Assembly: GCF_007753095.1 (NCBI RefSeq)
Contig: NZ_CP036348.1
Span: 124,001 to 188,000, forward strand
Source: Rosistilla carotiformis
GTDB taxonomy: Bacteria; Planctomycetota; Planctomycetia; Pirellulales; Pirellulaceae
Length of the DNA: 64,000 nt
Direction of reading: 5' to 3'
Below are positions 18,411 to 27,263 of the stretch, piece by piece. Within the stretch, counting starts at the first letter, position 1. Every line of letters starts with the position of its first letter. The notes under the pieces are model-generated. The model was not told where the DNA came from, searched no databases, and saw only the letters and a list, made by a program, of their open reading frames with translations. The position numbers were made by a program, and so were the translations under genes.

Positions 18411-19595
18411 CTATTTTTTCGTCAGGAAGCGAACGAAGATCTCGACCGCTTCGTCGAGTTGTTGGATCTCGATCCATTCGTCTTTGGTATGGGCTTGAGC
18501 GATCGATCCGGGGCCAAAGACAACCGTTGGGATTTCGAGCGCCGCGATGCGCGGGGCGTGCGTTCCGAAGGGGACTCCGATCGCCTGGCGGTTCGCTCGC
18601 GTCGGTTCCGCCGCTTCGATCAACCGTTGGCACAGCGCCGCGTTGTCGCGATCCAACAGCGGGTTGCTGATCGTGTCGATCGGCAGGAACTCAAAGTCGA
18701 CGTCGCAGTTCTCGCGAAGATATCGATCGACAGCGGCGATCGCTTCTTCGGCGACCTCTCCCGGAACCAAGCGTCGATCGATTTCGATCGTGCACTGTTC
18801 GGGGACGATATTCACGCTCGCACCGCCATGGATCGTGCCGACGCTGAGCGTGCGCCCGCCACACAGCGGATGGACGATTCCGCCGGATTGCAGTTCGGCC
18901 GCGTAGGCCTCTAGGCAGCTGACGATTTTCGCCATCTTGTAAATCGCGTTGACGCCGAGAGCTGGATTGCTGCTGTGTGCTGCGGCGCCGCAGGTGCGGA
19001 TTTTCCAACGGACCGTTCCTTTGTGCGCCACGACGACGTTCAGATCGGTCGGTTCGCAGACGATTGCAAACTGAGGATTTTCCGGCAGCAACGCCGATCG
19101 CTGTGCGGCGGGCAGGGCGAGTCGGCGAGCCAGTTCTGCGGCTCCTTTTTGTGTCCGCTCCTCATCGCACGTGAACGACAGGATCACCGGTGCGTGGTCG
19201 CCGGCAAGCGGGATCAAGCGGAGCGCGGTGGCCAGCATCGCCGCCATCGAACCTTTCACATCGCAGGTGCCGCGGCCGTATAAACGACCTTCCTTTTCGA
19301 TCGCGTCGTAGGGATCGACGATCATCCCCGCGACGGGAACGGTGTCTTGATGGGCATCCAGTAGAACTGTGGGGCGGTTCGGATCCCCGTCGATGCGAGC
19401 GACAACATTTCCACGTTGAGATTCGATTTCGTGGTACTCGTAGGGTAAACTGTGTTCCTTGCAGAACTCACACAGCCATCGGCTGACTCCCGCCTCATAC
19501 CAACCGTCGCCAACCGGTTCGTGCCCCATCGGATTCTGACTGGGGATCGCGATCAGTTGTTTCAGAATCGACAACGGTGTCTTACTAGCAATCAC
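18411..19595 (-). CDS. M20-family metallo-deacylase (ArgE/DapE-like)
   Basis: This is an amidohydrolase of the M20 peptidase group that removes an acyl group from an amino acid, as acetylornithine deacetylase (ArgE) or succinyl-diaminopimelate desuccinylase (DapE) do. It has 394 residues from a GTG start. Metal-ligand motifs are visible: LLDAHQDTVPVAGM near residue 84, GRGTCDVKGSMAAML near 105-120, and SFTCDEERTQKGA near 145-157. The dimerisation-domain motif VVAHKGTVRW and the terminal PTVVFGPGSIAQAHTKDEWI are also standard. The specific substrate cannot be told from sequence alone. The gene starts 12 bases from the divergent amidohydrolase gene at 19608, so the two probably share a control region inside coding DNA. 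Confidence 0.85.
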   Translation of the reverse strand: MIASKTPLSILKQLIAIPSQNPMGHEPVGDGWYEAGVSRWLCEFCKEHSLPYEYHEIESQRGNVVARIDGDPNRPTVLLDAHQDTVPVAGMIVDPYDAIEKEGRLYGRGTCDVKGSMAAMLATALRLIPLAGDHAPVILSFTCDEERTQKGAAELARRLALPAAQRSALLPENPQFAIVCEPTDLNVVVAHKGTVRWKIRTCGAAAHSSNPALGVNAIYKMAKIVSCLEAYAAELQSGGIVHPLCGGRTLSVGTIHGGASVNIVPEQCTIEIDRRLVPGEVAEEAIAAVDRYLRENCDVDFEFLPIDTISNPLLDRDNAALCQRLIEAAEPTRANRQAIGVPFGTHAPRIAALEIPTVVFGPGSIAQAHTKDEWIEIQQLDEAVEIFVRFLTKK

Positions 19596-19607
19596 TGGAA
19601 GCCTCTC

Positions 19608-20597
19608 ATGCGAAATAACGGTTCTACTACGTCCGCCTCAATGGCTGTTGATGATAAGGTCTTCTCCGCGGTTCGGCTATCGCGGCGTCATTTGCTCGGG
19701 GCCGCGGCGGCGACGACCGCGCTGGCGGCGACGAACCGCTTGGCGATCGCAGCGGATGGCAAGTCGGACGGCTACATCGACGCACACGTTCACGTTTGGA
19801 CGCCCGATACCAACAAATATCCGTTGGACAAGGCATACGACAAATCGTCGATGCAGCCGGCTAGCTTTACGCCTGAACAATTGATGGCTCACGCGAAGCC
19901 GGCGGGTGTCAATCGGATCGTGCTGATCCAGATGAGTTTTTATGGCGTCGATAATTCGTACATGTTAGACGTGATGGCCGCGCATCCGGGCCGGTTTTCC
20001 GGCGTCGCGGTGATCGACCCGGCTGACAAGCCGCGGCAGACGATGCGGCAGCTGAAGTCGCAGGGCGTGCGAGGCTTCCGAATCGTGGCCGGTAAGCAAC
20101 CGGCGGATCAGTGGCTCGATAACCCTACGATGCACAAGATGTGGTCGATCGCAGCGGATGAGGGGCTGGCGATTTGTCCGTTGATGAACCCCGAGTACCT
20201 GCCGGCTGTCGATGCGATGTGTGCCAAGTATCCCAAGACACGCGTCGTCGTCGATCACTTTGCCCGGATCGGCGTCGATGGCAAGATCCAAGATGCTCAA
20301 GTCGAAGCGCTCTGTCGCTTGGCACGCCACGAAAATGCCTACCTCAAAGCTTCCGCGTTTTATGCGCTCGGCAAGAAGCAAGCTCCTTATACCGACTTGG
20401 GGCCGATGATCCATCGCTGCATGGACGCCTACGGCAGCCAGCGGATGATGTGGGCCAGCGATTGCCCCTACCAAGTCGAAGAAGGGCACACGTATCAAGA
20501 ATCGATCGATCTGATCCGCGAAAAGCTCGACTTCTTGAGCGACCAAGACCGCGCCTGGATGCTCGGCAAAACCGCCGAAAAGGTCTTTTGGAGCTAG
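19608..20597 (+). CDS. Tat-exported amidohydrolase-2 family metal-dependent hydrolase
   Basis: This is a TIM-barrel metal-dependent hydrolase of the amidohydrolase 2 family (2-pyrone-4,6-dicarboxylate hydrolase-like), 329 residues from the ATG used. A twin-arginine signal (LSRRHLLGAAAATTALAAT) lies about 30 residues in. The barrel begins with the HxH metal motif YIDAHVHVWTP and continues with VVDHFARIG and the late WASDCPYQVEEG, whose Asp is a typical metal ligand. The reaction is unknown; relatives cleave lactones or decarboxylate. The next ATG at 19641 is an equally good start and would leave 45 bases, instead of 12, before the divergent M20 gene. Confidence 0.85.
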   Translation: MRNNGSTTSASMAVDDKVFSAVRLSRRHLLGAAAATTALAATNRLAIAADGKSDGYIDAHVHVWTPDTNKYPLDKAYDKSSMQPASFTPEQLMAHAKPAGVNRIVLIQMSFYGVDNSYMLDVMAAHPGRFSGVAVIDPADKPRQTMRQLKSQGVRGFRIVAGKQPADQWLDNPTMHKMWSIAADEGLAICPLMNPEYLPAVDAMCAKYPKTRVVVDHFARIGVDGKIQDAQVEALCRLARHENAYLKASAFYALGKKQAPYTDLGPMIHRCMDAYGSQRMMWASDCPYQVEEGHTYQESIDLIREKLDFLSDQDRAWMLGKTAEKVFWS

Positions 20598-20792
20598 TCC
20601 TCGAGCGGTCTCACGGCGCGGGAGATTTGCCTTCTGCGCGCGACGGCACGTTTGGTAGTGGCGAGTTGCTGCCGCCGCTCCGCGGCTGACGCGCTTGTTT
20701 AGGGCGTACGGTTCCGCGGGCTGCGCCCACGGCTAAATGCTGCCATCGCTTCGCGATTCATTTCCTCCGCCGCGAAGCTGCGAAAGCATCTA

Positions 20793-20814
20793 GCTGCGGG
20801 TGTAAACCCGCAGC
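20793..20814. terminator. perfect 9-bp hairpin between convergent genes
   Basis: GCTGCGGGT and ACCCGCAGC surround a GTAA loop. It lies between the convergent amidohydrolase and POT transporter genes, so it could end transcription from either side, but there is no U-run. It may also be one copy of a dispersed genomic hairpin. The rest of 20598-20859 shows no gene. Confidence 0.4.
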
Positions 20815-20859
20815 CCAAACGCAGTTCGGCGCGGCTGAACGATCGCGTTGGGAGCAAGC

Positions 20860-22257
20860 TCAGTTCATCGCCGAAGCTTCCGCATCGACTTCCGATTCGG
20901 GACCGGAGTCTTGGATATAGGTTCGTCCGCGATACATGTAGGCCACGATGATGAACAGGAACGCGGCGACTAGCATCAGGCCGGTGAAGAACCAGTAGTA
21001 GGATGCGCCTGGCAATTTCGAGCTGCCATCTTCGTTGGAGATCACCGCGTTGACACCGGCGGTGATGAAGTTGCCCAGCGAAACCGAGAGCATGTAAAAG
21101 CTCATGATGATGCTTTTGATGCTATTAGGGGCTTGGGTGTAACTGAATTCCAAGCAGGTGATCGAAACCATCACCTCCGCCGCCGTCAGGATGATGTAGG
21201 CCAGTGCCTGCCAGCCGATGCTTGGCGTGTCGCCATTTTGGATCGCGGTTTCGATCAACGCGCTGATCGAGAAGGCACCGACGGTCAGAAACATCCCGAT
21301 CCCAACGCGTCGCAGGGGTGTCAGGGGGAAGATTTTGGTGATCGTTGGATAGATCAGATAGCTGAAGGTGGGAACGAGGATCAGGATCAAAAACGGGTTG
21401 GCCGCTTGGATCTGGCTCGACAGCAATTCAAACCCGAGGATCGTGCGGTCCATGTGATTGGCTTGCAAGACCCAAGCGCTTGCCGTTTGATCGAACAGAC
21501 TCCAGAAGACCGCAACAAGAATGTAGATTGGCGCCAGGTTGAGGAGTGCTTTGAGCCCGTCGCCGGTGAAGGCGTCTTTGAAGACGACCGCTCCACGCGC
21601 GGGAATGTGGACGAATCGATTTCGCCCCATCCAGAACAGGAAGGTCGCAACTGCCATCAAGATGCCGGGGACACCAAAAGCGACTTGCGGTCCGAAGCGG
21701 TCCAGCAGCCACGGCGTCAGCAGCGTCGATGCAAAAGCGCCCAGGTTGATCGCCACGTAGAACCAACCGAAGACCTTCTCCAGCATGTGCGAGTTCTTGC
21801 TGCCAAATTGATCGCCAACGTGGGCCGAGACGCACGGTTTGATCGCTCCGGTGCCAAACGCGATCAGCCCGAGGCCAACCGCCAGGCCGATCCGGGTTTC
21901 ATTCAGCGCCAACGCCAGGTGGCCGAAACAGTAGAGGATCGAGAGCCAGAGGATCGTCTTGTATTTACCAAACAGCCAGTCGGCGACGAAGGCACCGATC
22001 AGCGGCGTGAAGTAGGCGGCCATCACAAACACGTGGACCCAGAACTTGGCGTCCCCTTCGCTCATCGGATCGGTTTCGCCATTGCCGCCCAGCAGGTACG
22101 TGGTCATGAAGACGGTCAGGATCGCCTTCATGCCGTAGAAGCTGAACCGTTCGGCCGCTTCATTGCCGACGATGTAAGGGATGCCCGGGGGCATCGTATC
22201 GATCGGATAGGGAGTCGTTTGGAATTTTTGATTGGTTGGTTGGCTGGCGTTACTCAT
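20860..22257 (-). CDS. POT/PTR2-family proton-dependent oligopeptide transporter
   Basis: This inner-membrane transporter of 465 residues imports di- and tripeptides with protons. The family signature is clear: [20 protein letters not shown] near residues 25-45, with ExxER-type chemistry reduced to AAERF, then [19 protein letters not shown] and [15 protein letters not shown]. About 12-14 hydrophobic segments follow, ending with [19 protein letters not shown] polar, acidic tail ([12 protein letters not shown]) closes the protein. It follows the GGDEF gene on the same strand with about 175 bases between them, so it may be separately transcribed. Confidence 0.92.
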   Translation of the reverse strand: MSNASQPTNQKFQTTPYPIDTMPPGIPYIVGNEAAERFSFYGMKAILTVFMTTYLLGGNGETDPMSEGDAKFWVHVFVMAAYFTPLIGAFVADWLFGKYKTILWLSILYCFGHLALALNETRIGLAVGLGLIAFGTGAIKPCVSAHVGDQFGSKNSHMLEKVFGWFYVAINLGAFASTLLTPWLLDRFGPQVAFGVPGILMAVATFLFWMGRNRFVHIPARGAVVFKDAFTGDGLKALLNLAPIYILVAVFWSLFDQTASAWVLQANHMDRTILGFELLSSQIQAANPFLILILVPTFSYLIYPTITKIFPLTPLRRVGIGMFLTVGAFSISALIETAIQNGDTPSIGWQALAYIILTAAEVMVSITCLEFSYTQAPNSIKSIIMSFYMLSVSLGNFITAGVNAVISNEDGSSKLPGASYYWFFTGLMLVAAFLFIIVAYMYRGRTYIQDSGPESEVDAEASAMN

Positions 22258-22432
22258 CGATCCCTCAATCGTCAGGTGGGCTCAGGCGGGAAGCTTGGCG
22301 TCAATGCTGATGTTAATGATAGACCAGTTGCGTGGCGATACCAGCAGCGGGACAGGAAGGGAGAACTCTTGGAATCGTCAGCCAAGCTGCTGTGGGCGAT
22401 CCGTTGGAGCTGCGATGGCAAAACGCAGCGCG

Positions 22433-23365
22433 TTAGACTGCGACTTCCGGGGCGCCCACCAGAGTCGGCTGTTTGCCGTCGTGGAAGTAGACGCGGTTGC
22501 GCCCCATGCCTTTGGCGGCATACAACGCTTCGTCGGCGCGGCGGACGATCGGGCCGATCAGTAGGTCGTTGCGGCATTCGGCCACCCCGATACTGATCGT
22601 AAATTGAATGCTTTGTTCTCCCACGGTCACCGTTTGGTTGGCAACGATTTTGCGAAACCGGTCCAGTCGATCGGCGGCAACGCGTAGCGGAGTAGGCATC
22701 AAGGCGACAAACTCTTCGCCACCAAAGCGGGCAACCATATAGGCCCCTTCAATGTGGTTGGTCAGCAGTTGGGCCATCTGCCGCAGCACGGCGTCCCCTT
22801 CGGGGTGCCCGTAGCGGTCATTGATCTGTTTGAAGTGATCGACATCGATCATCGCGATCACAAATCCGGGGCCCCCTTTTTGCCACGCAGAGAACATTTC
22901 ATCGAGCCGTTGATCGACGGCGCGGCGATTGGGCAGTTGGGTTAGCGCATCGGTTCGGGCTTCCGAGATGTACGCCTCGATCGAACGGGTTTGTTTCTCC
23001 AGTTGCCGCTCGGCATCGTCGAGACGTTGCTTCAGCGATTGGTTGCTGGTCATGATGTCGTCGAGTACTTTAACGATTGGCGTCGTCTGCGGATTCCCCG
23101 CTTCGATCGTATCTTGGACGACGCGCGCGGCGGAACTGAGTTCGTCTTGATAACGGGTGACGTTCCCTGAGTACTCACTTGTCCATTGGCTAAGGGCATC
23201 GATGATGCCCAGCAGTTCGGCCCCTTGCAGCGGCGCGGTTGCATCGCGACGGCCACGACGACGACCCCAGGCATAACCGGTCCAGCCACCCAGGGCGAAT
23301 AGCAGTGCGCCGACACAAACGCCGATCAAAAAAATGGTGGCTTGGCTAAGCGGCACTGCAATCAC
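22433..23365 (-). CDS. membrane-anchored GGDEF diguanylate cyclase
   Basis: The enzyme should make cyclic di-GMP from two GTP. The protein has 310 residues from a GTG start: one N-terminal TM helix (ATIFLIGVCVGALLFALGGW), an Arg-rich stop-transfer stretch, a predicted coiled coil (about 95-130) and a C-terminal GGDEF domain (about 140-300). The active-site signature reads RFGGEEF, so catalysis is plausible, and the substrate helix DALTQLPNRRAVDQRL and DVDHFKQINDRYGHPEGD are intact. The residues just before GGEEF do not form the RxxD product-inhibition site, so feedback control by c-di-GMP may be missing. It lies 76 bases downstream of glgC on the same strand. Confidence 0.93.
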   Translation of the reverse strand: MIAVPLSQATIFLIGVCVGALLFALGGWTGYAWGRRRGRRDATAPLQGAELLGIIDALSQWTSEYSGNVTRYQDELSSAARVVQDTIEAGNPQTTPIVKVLDDIMTSNQSLKQRLDDAERQLEKQTRSIEAYISEARTDALTQLPNRRAVDQRLDEMFSAWQKGGPGFVIAMIDVDHFKQINDRYGHPEGDAVLRQMAQLLTNHIEGAYMVARFGGEEFVALMPTPLRVAADRLDRFRKIVANQTVTVGEQSIQFTISIGVAECRNDLLIGPIVRRADEALYAAKGMGRNRVYFHDGKQPTLVGAPEVAV

Positions 23366-23441
23366 ACTCCTGGATAAGCGTCGTCATCTAAATGAAGCTG
23401 GCCCGCCGGAAGCTTTGTGGCATCGGCAGTCAGCCCGTGGT

Positions 23442-24728
23442 CTATTCGTTTGCGGACAGGTTGCGGATCTCGTGCCGGAAGGCTCCCCCGCCGTCGATAT
23501 GTTCGCCCCGCGCGATCACAACGATCCCGCTGTCGGTGATCATAAACCCGCGTGCTCGATCCGCTTCGACGTCGTGGCCGATCGTCGTTTCGGGCGGAAT
23601 CACGACGCCTTTGTCGATGATCGCTCGTCGGATCTTGGCTCGGCGACCAACCTCGACTCCTTCAAATACGATGCTGTCTTCCACGTCGGCGTAGCTGTTC
23701 ACGCGAACGCCCGGGCTGAGGATGCTGCGTCGCACGTGCCCACCGCTGCAGATCGAACCCTGGCAAACGATCGAATCGAGCGCTTCACCGCGGCGATCCA
23801 TATCCCCTTCGCTACCGAAGACAAACTTCGGTGGCGGCATGTTGGGTTGATACGTCCGGATCGGCCAGTCGTTATCGTAGAGATTCAACTGCGGATCGAC
23901 GGTGATCAGATCCATGTTCGCTTCAAAGTAAGCATCCAAGGTGCCGACGTCGCGCCAGTAGGCATCGCGTTTGCGGTTTTCGTCGCGGAATGGAAACGCA
24001 AAGACGCGATGGTCGCCGATCACCGAGGGGATGATGTCGTTGCCAAAATCGTGACGGCTGCCCGAGAGGGTGGCGTCGCGACACAATTCTTCAAACAGGA
24101 AGCGAGCCGAAAAGACGTAGATTCCCATCGATGCCAAGCAGTGCTGGTCGTCGCCGGGCATCGTTTGTGGGTGTTCGGGTTTCTCTTGGAAACCGATCAC
24201 GCGGTTGTCCTCGTTGATCTGCATCACGCCAAACTGCTTCGCCGATTCGCGATCGACTTGCAACGCACCGATCGTCAGGTCGGCTTTGGTCTGAATGTGG
24301 AAATCGACCATCGATTCGTAGTTCATCTTATAGATATGATCGCCCGCCAGGACGACGACATAATCGGGCCGCTCGCGCTCGATCGCATAGATGTTTTGGT
24401 AGACCGCGTCGGCGGTTCCCTGATACCACTGATCGTCGATCCGTTGTTGCGGTGGAACGACGTCGATGAATTCACCCAGCTCACGGCAGAAGTAGGGACG
24501 CCAGCCGAGGTTGATGTGGCGGTCCAAACTTTGCGCCTTGTACTGCGTCAACAGCAGCAGTTGCCGCATGCCGCTGTTGAGGCAATTCGAGAGAACAAAG
24601 TCGATGATCCGATACAGCCCGCCAAAGGGGACCGCCGGCTTCGCGCGGTCGCGTGTCAAAGGCTCCAACCGCGAGCCTCGACCGCCAGCCAAAATGACCG
24701 CCAGTGTATTTTGCATTTTTCCAATCAT
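23442..24728 (-). CDS. glgC: glucose-1-phosphate adenylyltransferase
   Basis: This enzyme makes ADP-glucose from glucose-1-phosphate and ATP, the committed step of glycogen synthesis. It has 428 residues from the ATG at 24728 (MIGKMQNTLAVILAGG), close to the usual length. The nucleotide-binding motif AGGRGSRLEPLTRDRAKPAVPFGG, the substrate region YQGTADAVYQN, VLAGDHIYKMNY, and the left-handed beta-helix tail (SILSPGVRVNSYADVEDSIVFEG) are all present. A longer frame back to 24839 has Cys/Arg-rich sequence unlike the family and is rejected. No glgA, glgB or glgP is in view; the next gene downstream is the GGDEF protein. Confidence 0.96.
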   Translation of the reverse strand: MIGKMQNTLAVILAGGRGSRLEPLTRDRAKPAVPFGGLYRIIDFVLSNCLNSGMRQLLLLTQYKAQSLDRHINLGWRPYFCRELGEFIDVVPPQQRIDDQWYQGTADAVYQNIYAIERERPDYVVVLAGDHIYKMNYESMVDFHIQTKADLTIGALQVDRESAKQFGVMQINEDNRVIGFQEKPEHPQTMPGDDQHCLASMGIYVFSARFLFEELCRDATLSGSRHDFGNDIIPSVIGDHRVFAFPFRDENRKRDAYWRDVGTLDAYFEANMDLITVDPQLNLYDNDWPIRTYQPNMPPPKFVFGSEGDMDRRGEALDSIVCQGSICSGGHVRRSILSPGVRVNSYADVEDSIVFEGVEVGRRAKIRRAIIDKGVVIPPETTIGHDVEADRARGFMITDSGIVVIARGEHIDGGGAFRHEIRNLSANE

Positions 24729-24924
24729 GTTGCCGCCTCTCCGTTGTACAGTCCGTCGGTTGCAAGAGCACTCCCACGTAATGTATCGGTTTCTTGGCAA
24801 GCGATCCAACACGGTGATTGCATTGGAAAGCCTGTGCAATGGGACGCAAAATCGCTCTCAAATCGGGGCGCGCGGTAGCCATGGGCGAATCGAGCCCACT
24901 AAATGCAAAAGCATCACTCCAACG

Positions 24925-25764
24925 CTAAGGATCAAGCCCTTCGGGAATACCGTCGGGAAATACCGATCGTAACACCTCTTGGATATAAGCTTGTCGATTA
25001 GCCGGTTTGGGATGCGTGCTCATCATTTCCGGCGGTCCGTTCCCGCCGGTCGCTTCGTCGAGGATCTCCATCACGCCCAGCATCGCCCGCGGATCGTATC
25101 CGGCTTGCGCGGTCAGCAGCACGCCCCAGCGATCGGATTCCAGTTCGTCGTCGCGGCCATATTTCATGTTCAACATCTGGCCGATCGCTTGGGCCAGATG
25201 AGCCGAACTGATGTCGCCGCCAGCAACGCCCGCCGCGCCGACGAGGCCGCTGGTCAGTTTCTGTTTCGCCAACCGCTGCGCACCATGGCGGCTGAGAACG
25301 TGCCCGATCTCATGCCCCAGAACGCCGGCCAATTGCCCTTCGGTCTGCAGCCTGCTGTACAAAGCCGCAGTGATAAACACCTGTCCGCCGGGCAACGCAA
25401 AGGCGTTGATCGTTTGCGGATCTTTCAGCAGATGGAACTCAAATTGAAACGGATTGGTTCCTTGTTTCACGCGGACGTAGTCGTCCAGCCCGCGCAACAG
25501 CCGCCCGCCGACTTGGTCGACGTGCGCTCGGGCCTGCGGATCGGGATGCAGTCCGCCGTGTTGAGCTGCCATTTCGGGGGCGGCTTGCAAACCAAGCGCG
25601 ATCTCTTGATCGGGGCTCATCGCCACTCGCTGCTTTTCGCCCGTGATCGGATTGCGTTGCCCGGTCGACAGATACGAGATGAACGAGAACAACGCCAATC
25701 CCACTGCGATCATCAATCGCAGCTTCAGACCGCTGTTGCTGCGGCGACCAAATCCAAAAGGCAT
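24925..25764 (-). CDS. M48-family membrane-associated zinc metalloprotease
   Basis: The protein has 279 residues. The start at 25764 is favoured because GGAGGA stands about seven bases upstream; an in-frame TTG at 25779 would place that site inside the gene. One N-terminal TM helix (LKLRLMIAVGLALFSFISYL) is followed by a periplasmic M48 peptidase domain. The zinc site is LGHEIGHVLSRHGAQ, with the third ligand Glu in DELESDRWGV. NAFALPGGQVFITAALYSRL upstream and STHPKPANRQAYI near the end fit the family (YcaL/BepA/LoiP-like). Such proteases trim misfolded outer-membrane proteins. The small membrane gene just upstream is 21 bases away and probably co-transcribed. Confidence 0.93.
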   Translation of the reverse strand: MPFGFGRRSNSGLKLRLMIAVGLALFSFISYLSTGQRNPITGEKQRVAMSPDQEIALGLQAAPEMAAQHGGLHPDPQARAHVDQVGGRLLRGLDDYVRVKQGTNPFQFEFHLLKDPQTINAFALPGGQVFITAALYSRLQTEGQLAGVLGHEIGHVLSRHGAQRLAKQKLTSGLVGAAGVAGGDISSAHLAQAIGQMLNMKYGRDDELESDRWGVLLTAQAGYDPRAMLGVMEILDEATGGNGPPEMMSTHPKPANRQAYIQEVLRSVFPDGIPEGLDP

Positions 25765-25785
25765 TCCCAAATCCTCCAATCCAAA

Positions 25786-26103
25786 TCAGGCGTCGAGATC
25801 CAACGGTTTCGACGTATCTTCTGCCACTGGCCGCGGCCGAGCCCTTCCGGGTGCGTTGGTCAAAAAACGACCGAACAGCAATGTGTGCATGATTTCCAAC
25901 AACAGCCAACCCAAGAACCCAACAAACGTGCTGGCGACAAGATTCAGCGGGATCACCAGGAACAGTCCCAGTGCAAACGCGACGTATCCCAGATGCGCCG
26001 GCCAGTCGATCGGGAAGTGGAAATCGACAGCTACCAGAATCACCGCTGCGGTGAACAAGCCGACGATGACGGATGGATTATTCAACCATTCCAAAAGTTC
26101 CAT
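25786..26103 (-). CDS. small membrane protein, possible NfeD-like TM region
   Basis: Starting at MELLEWLNNP gives 105 residues with two or three hydrophobic segments (VIVGLFTAAVILVAVDF, AHLGYVAFALGLFLVIPL, and ASTFVGFLGWLLLEIMHTLLF), then a short cytosolic Arg/Pro tail. The pattern resembles the membrane half of NfeD proteins that partner with membrane proteases, but the soluble OB domain of NfeD is not there. The frame extends upstream to 26184 with Trp/Arg-rich sequence that I do not trust as coding. It directly precedes the M48 protease gene on the same strand, which suggests a membrane partner of that protease. Confidence 0.65.
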   Translation of the reverse strand: MELLEWLNNPSVIVGLFTAAVILVAVDFHFPIDWPAHLGYVAFALGLFLVIPLNLVASTFVGFLGWLLLEIMHTLLFGRFLTNAPGRARPRPVAEDTSKPLDLDA

Positions 26104-26641
26104 CGTGTCCACTGCTTGTCCCTTCCATTTTGTCAGCCGATGTTTTCGCAGCCATGTTTGCATCCACATTTTGGCCGGCCACATTGGTGATACGGTCGGC
26201 CGATCTTAAAAGTATGCCGTTGACGGGCGACGCTGAACAGTTGTGTACCGCAGGGTTGCCGGTGAAAATACTCGGCGGGGGCGGTGAGCCATGGCCCCAA
26301 AGAAGTGTCCCGATCCAGCGTCGATTTCAGTGATCGCTATTCGATTACATGAGTACCGCACGCTTGCATCGGTTTCGAAACCAATCACCGCAGAGACAAA
26401 ACGATGCAAATACTTCCCCCTTACTTATTGATGCAAAACCGAACCGGCGGTTAAGCCCCGAGTGCTGCGGGGAGACAAATGGTCTCGCCGAACATGAATC
26501 GATTGCAGGTGATCGATAACGGAACATGATGGTGTGGCTGGCGGCTGAGGATCGTGTTCTCAATATGTTTATGTAGACGACGCGACTTTGGTGGAAGGTT
26601 GGGAATGTTGTGGGATTCACTCGGTCACAAAGGAAATGAAA
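26104..26641. other. about 540 bases without a supported gene
   Basis: This region lies between the divergent small membrane gene and the DoxX-like gene. I see no gene, RNA or repeat that I can support. The open frames on the minus strand (26345-26620) have no start context, hydrophobic pattern or motif. It should contain both promoters. Confidence 0.5.
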
Positions 26642-27040
26642 ATGCGTATTGCAGGCTGGATTTTAAGTGGGTTGATCGTGGCGTTTCTGATTTTCGGCAG
26701 CGCTGTCGGCAAATTTGTCGAATGGGAGGGGAAGGCCGAGATGTTCGCCCATCTCGGCTACACGTCGGATCTGATCATGAAGATTGGGATCGTCGAAGTC
26801 GTGCTTGCACTGTTGTTTCTGGTTCCACGTACAGGATTTTTGGCTGCAATTTTATTGACCGGCTATCTCGGGGGGGCGATCGCGACCCATGTCCGCGTCG
26901 GCGATCCGTTCTACTTCCCGATGCTAATCGGCGTCCTCCTTTGGATCGCATTGGGGCTGCGTAGGCCCGCTGTCTTTGCACTCGCCTTTGGCAGCAACGA
27001 GCCCTGCGGCGAGACGAATCGTTCGATCCCCGTCGAATGA
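26642..27040 (+). CDS. DoxX-like family membrane protein
   Basis: This DoxX-like protein has 132 residues and four TM helices: IAGWILSGLIVAFLIFGSAVGKF, an inter-helix loop with the family motif EMFAHLGYTSDLIMKIGIVEV, then LALLFLVPRTGFLAAILLTGYLGGAIATHVRVGDP and FPMLIGVLLWIALGL. Members are small inner-membrane proteins linked to redox or thiosulfate metabolism in some bacteria, but most have no known function. The start at 26642 has AAAGG eight bases upstream; an ATG six bases earlier is an alternative. A 10-bp inverted repeat follows the stop at 27065-27095. Confidence 0.85.
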   Translation: MRIAGWILSGLIVAFLIFGSAVGKFVEWEGKAEMFAHLGYTSDLIMKIGIVEVVLALLFLVPRTGFLAAILLTGYLGGAIATHVRVGDPFYFPMLIGVLLWIALGLRRPAVFALAFGSNEPCGETNRSIPVE

Positions 27041-27064
27041 TGGGGGACCCTGTTTTTCCTAGCC

Positions 27065-27095
27065 GCCTCCATCGGGCGGGCTGTGCGATGGAGGC
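27065..27095 (+). terminator. hairpin downstream of the DoxX-like gene
   Basis: GCCTCCATCG (27065-27074) pairs exactly with CGATGGAGGC (27086-27095) around 11 bases. It begins 24 bases after the DoxX stop. No U-run follows, so termination is tentative. Confidence 0.4.
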
Positions 27096-27263
27096 GTTCC
27101 CGCCTCAGAGCACTCGGCTGTTAGGGGGCGAGGTGTCGTACTATTTTTGCTGTGACGCAATGGCCGCATGGGGTATATTCGACCCCAGCGGCGCACGACG
27201 CCACCCCAGCAGCGCGATTCACTGAGACGGACAGGGGACGGCGGCGTTGGTGTTTGTGAAGCC

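Noticed and set aside
21133-22596. 487-codon plus-strand frame opposite the POT transporter and GGDEF genes
   Set aside because: Antisense to two genes with strong family signatures; composition is typical of a shadow frame.
24729-24839. Longer start for glgC
   Set aside because: The extra 37 residues are Arg/Cys-rich and unlike the family; the ATG at 24728 gives the usual start.
23334-24878. 514-codon plus-strand frame opposite glgC
   Set aside because: Antisense to glgC, which has all family motifs.
26345-26620. 91-codon minus-strand frame between the M48 and DoxX regions
   Set aside because: It crosses the DoxX leader region, lacks start context and has no protein-like pattern.
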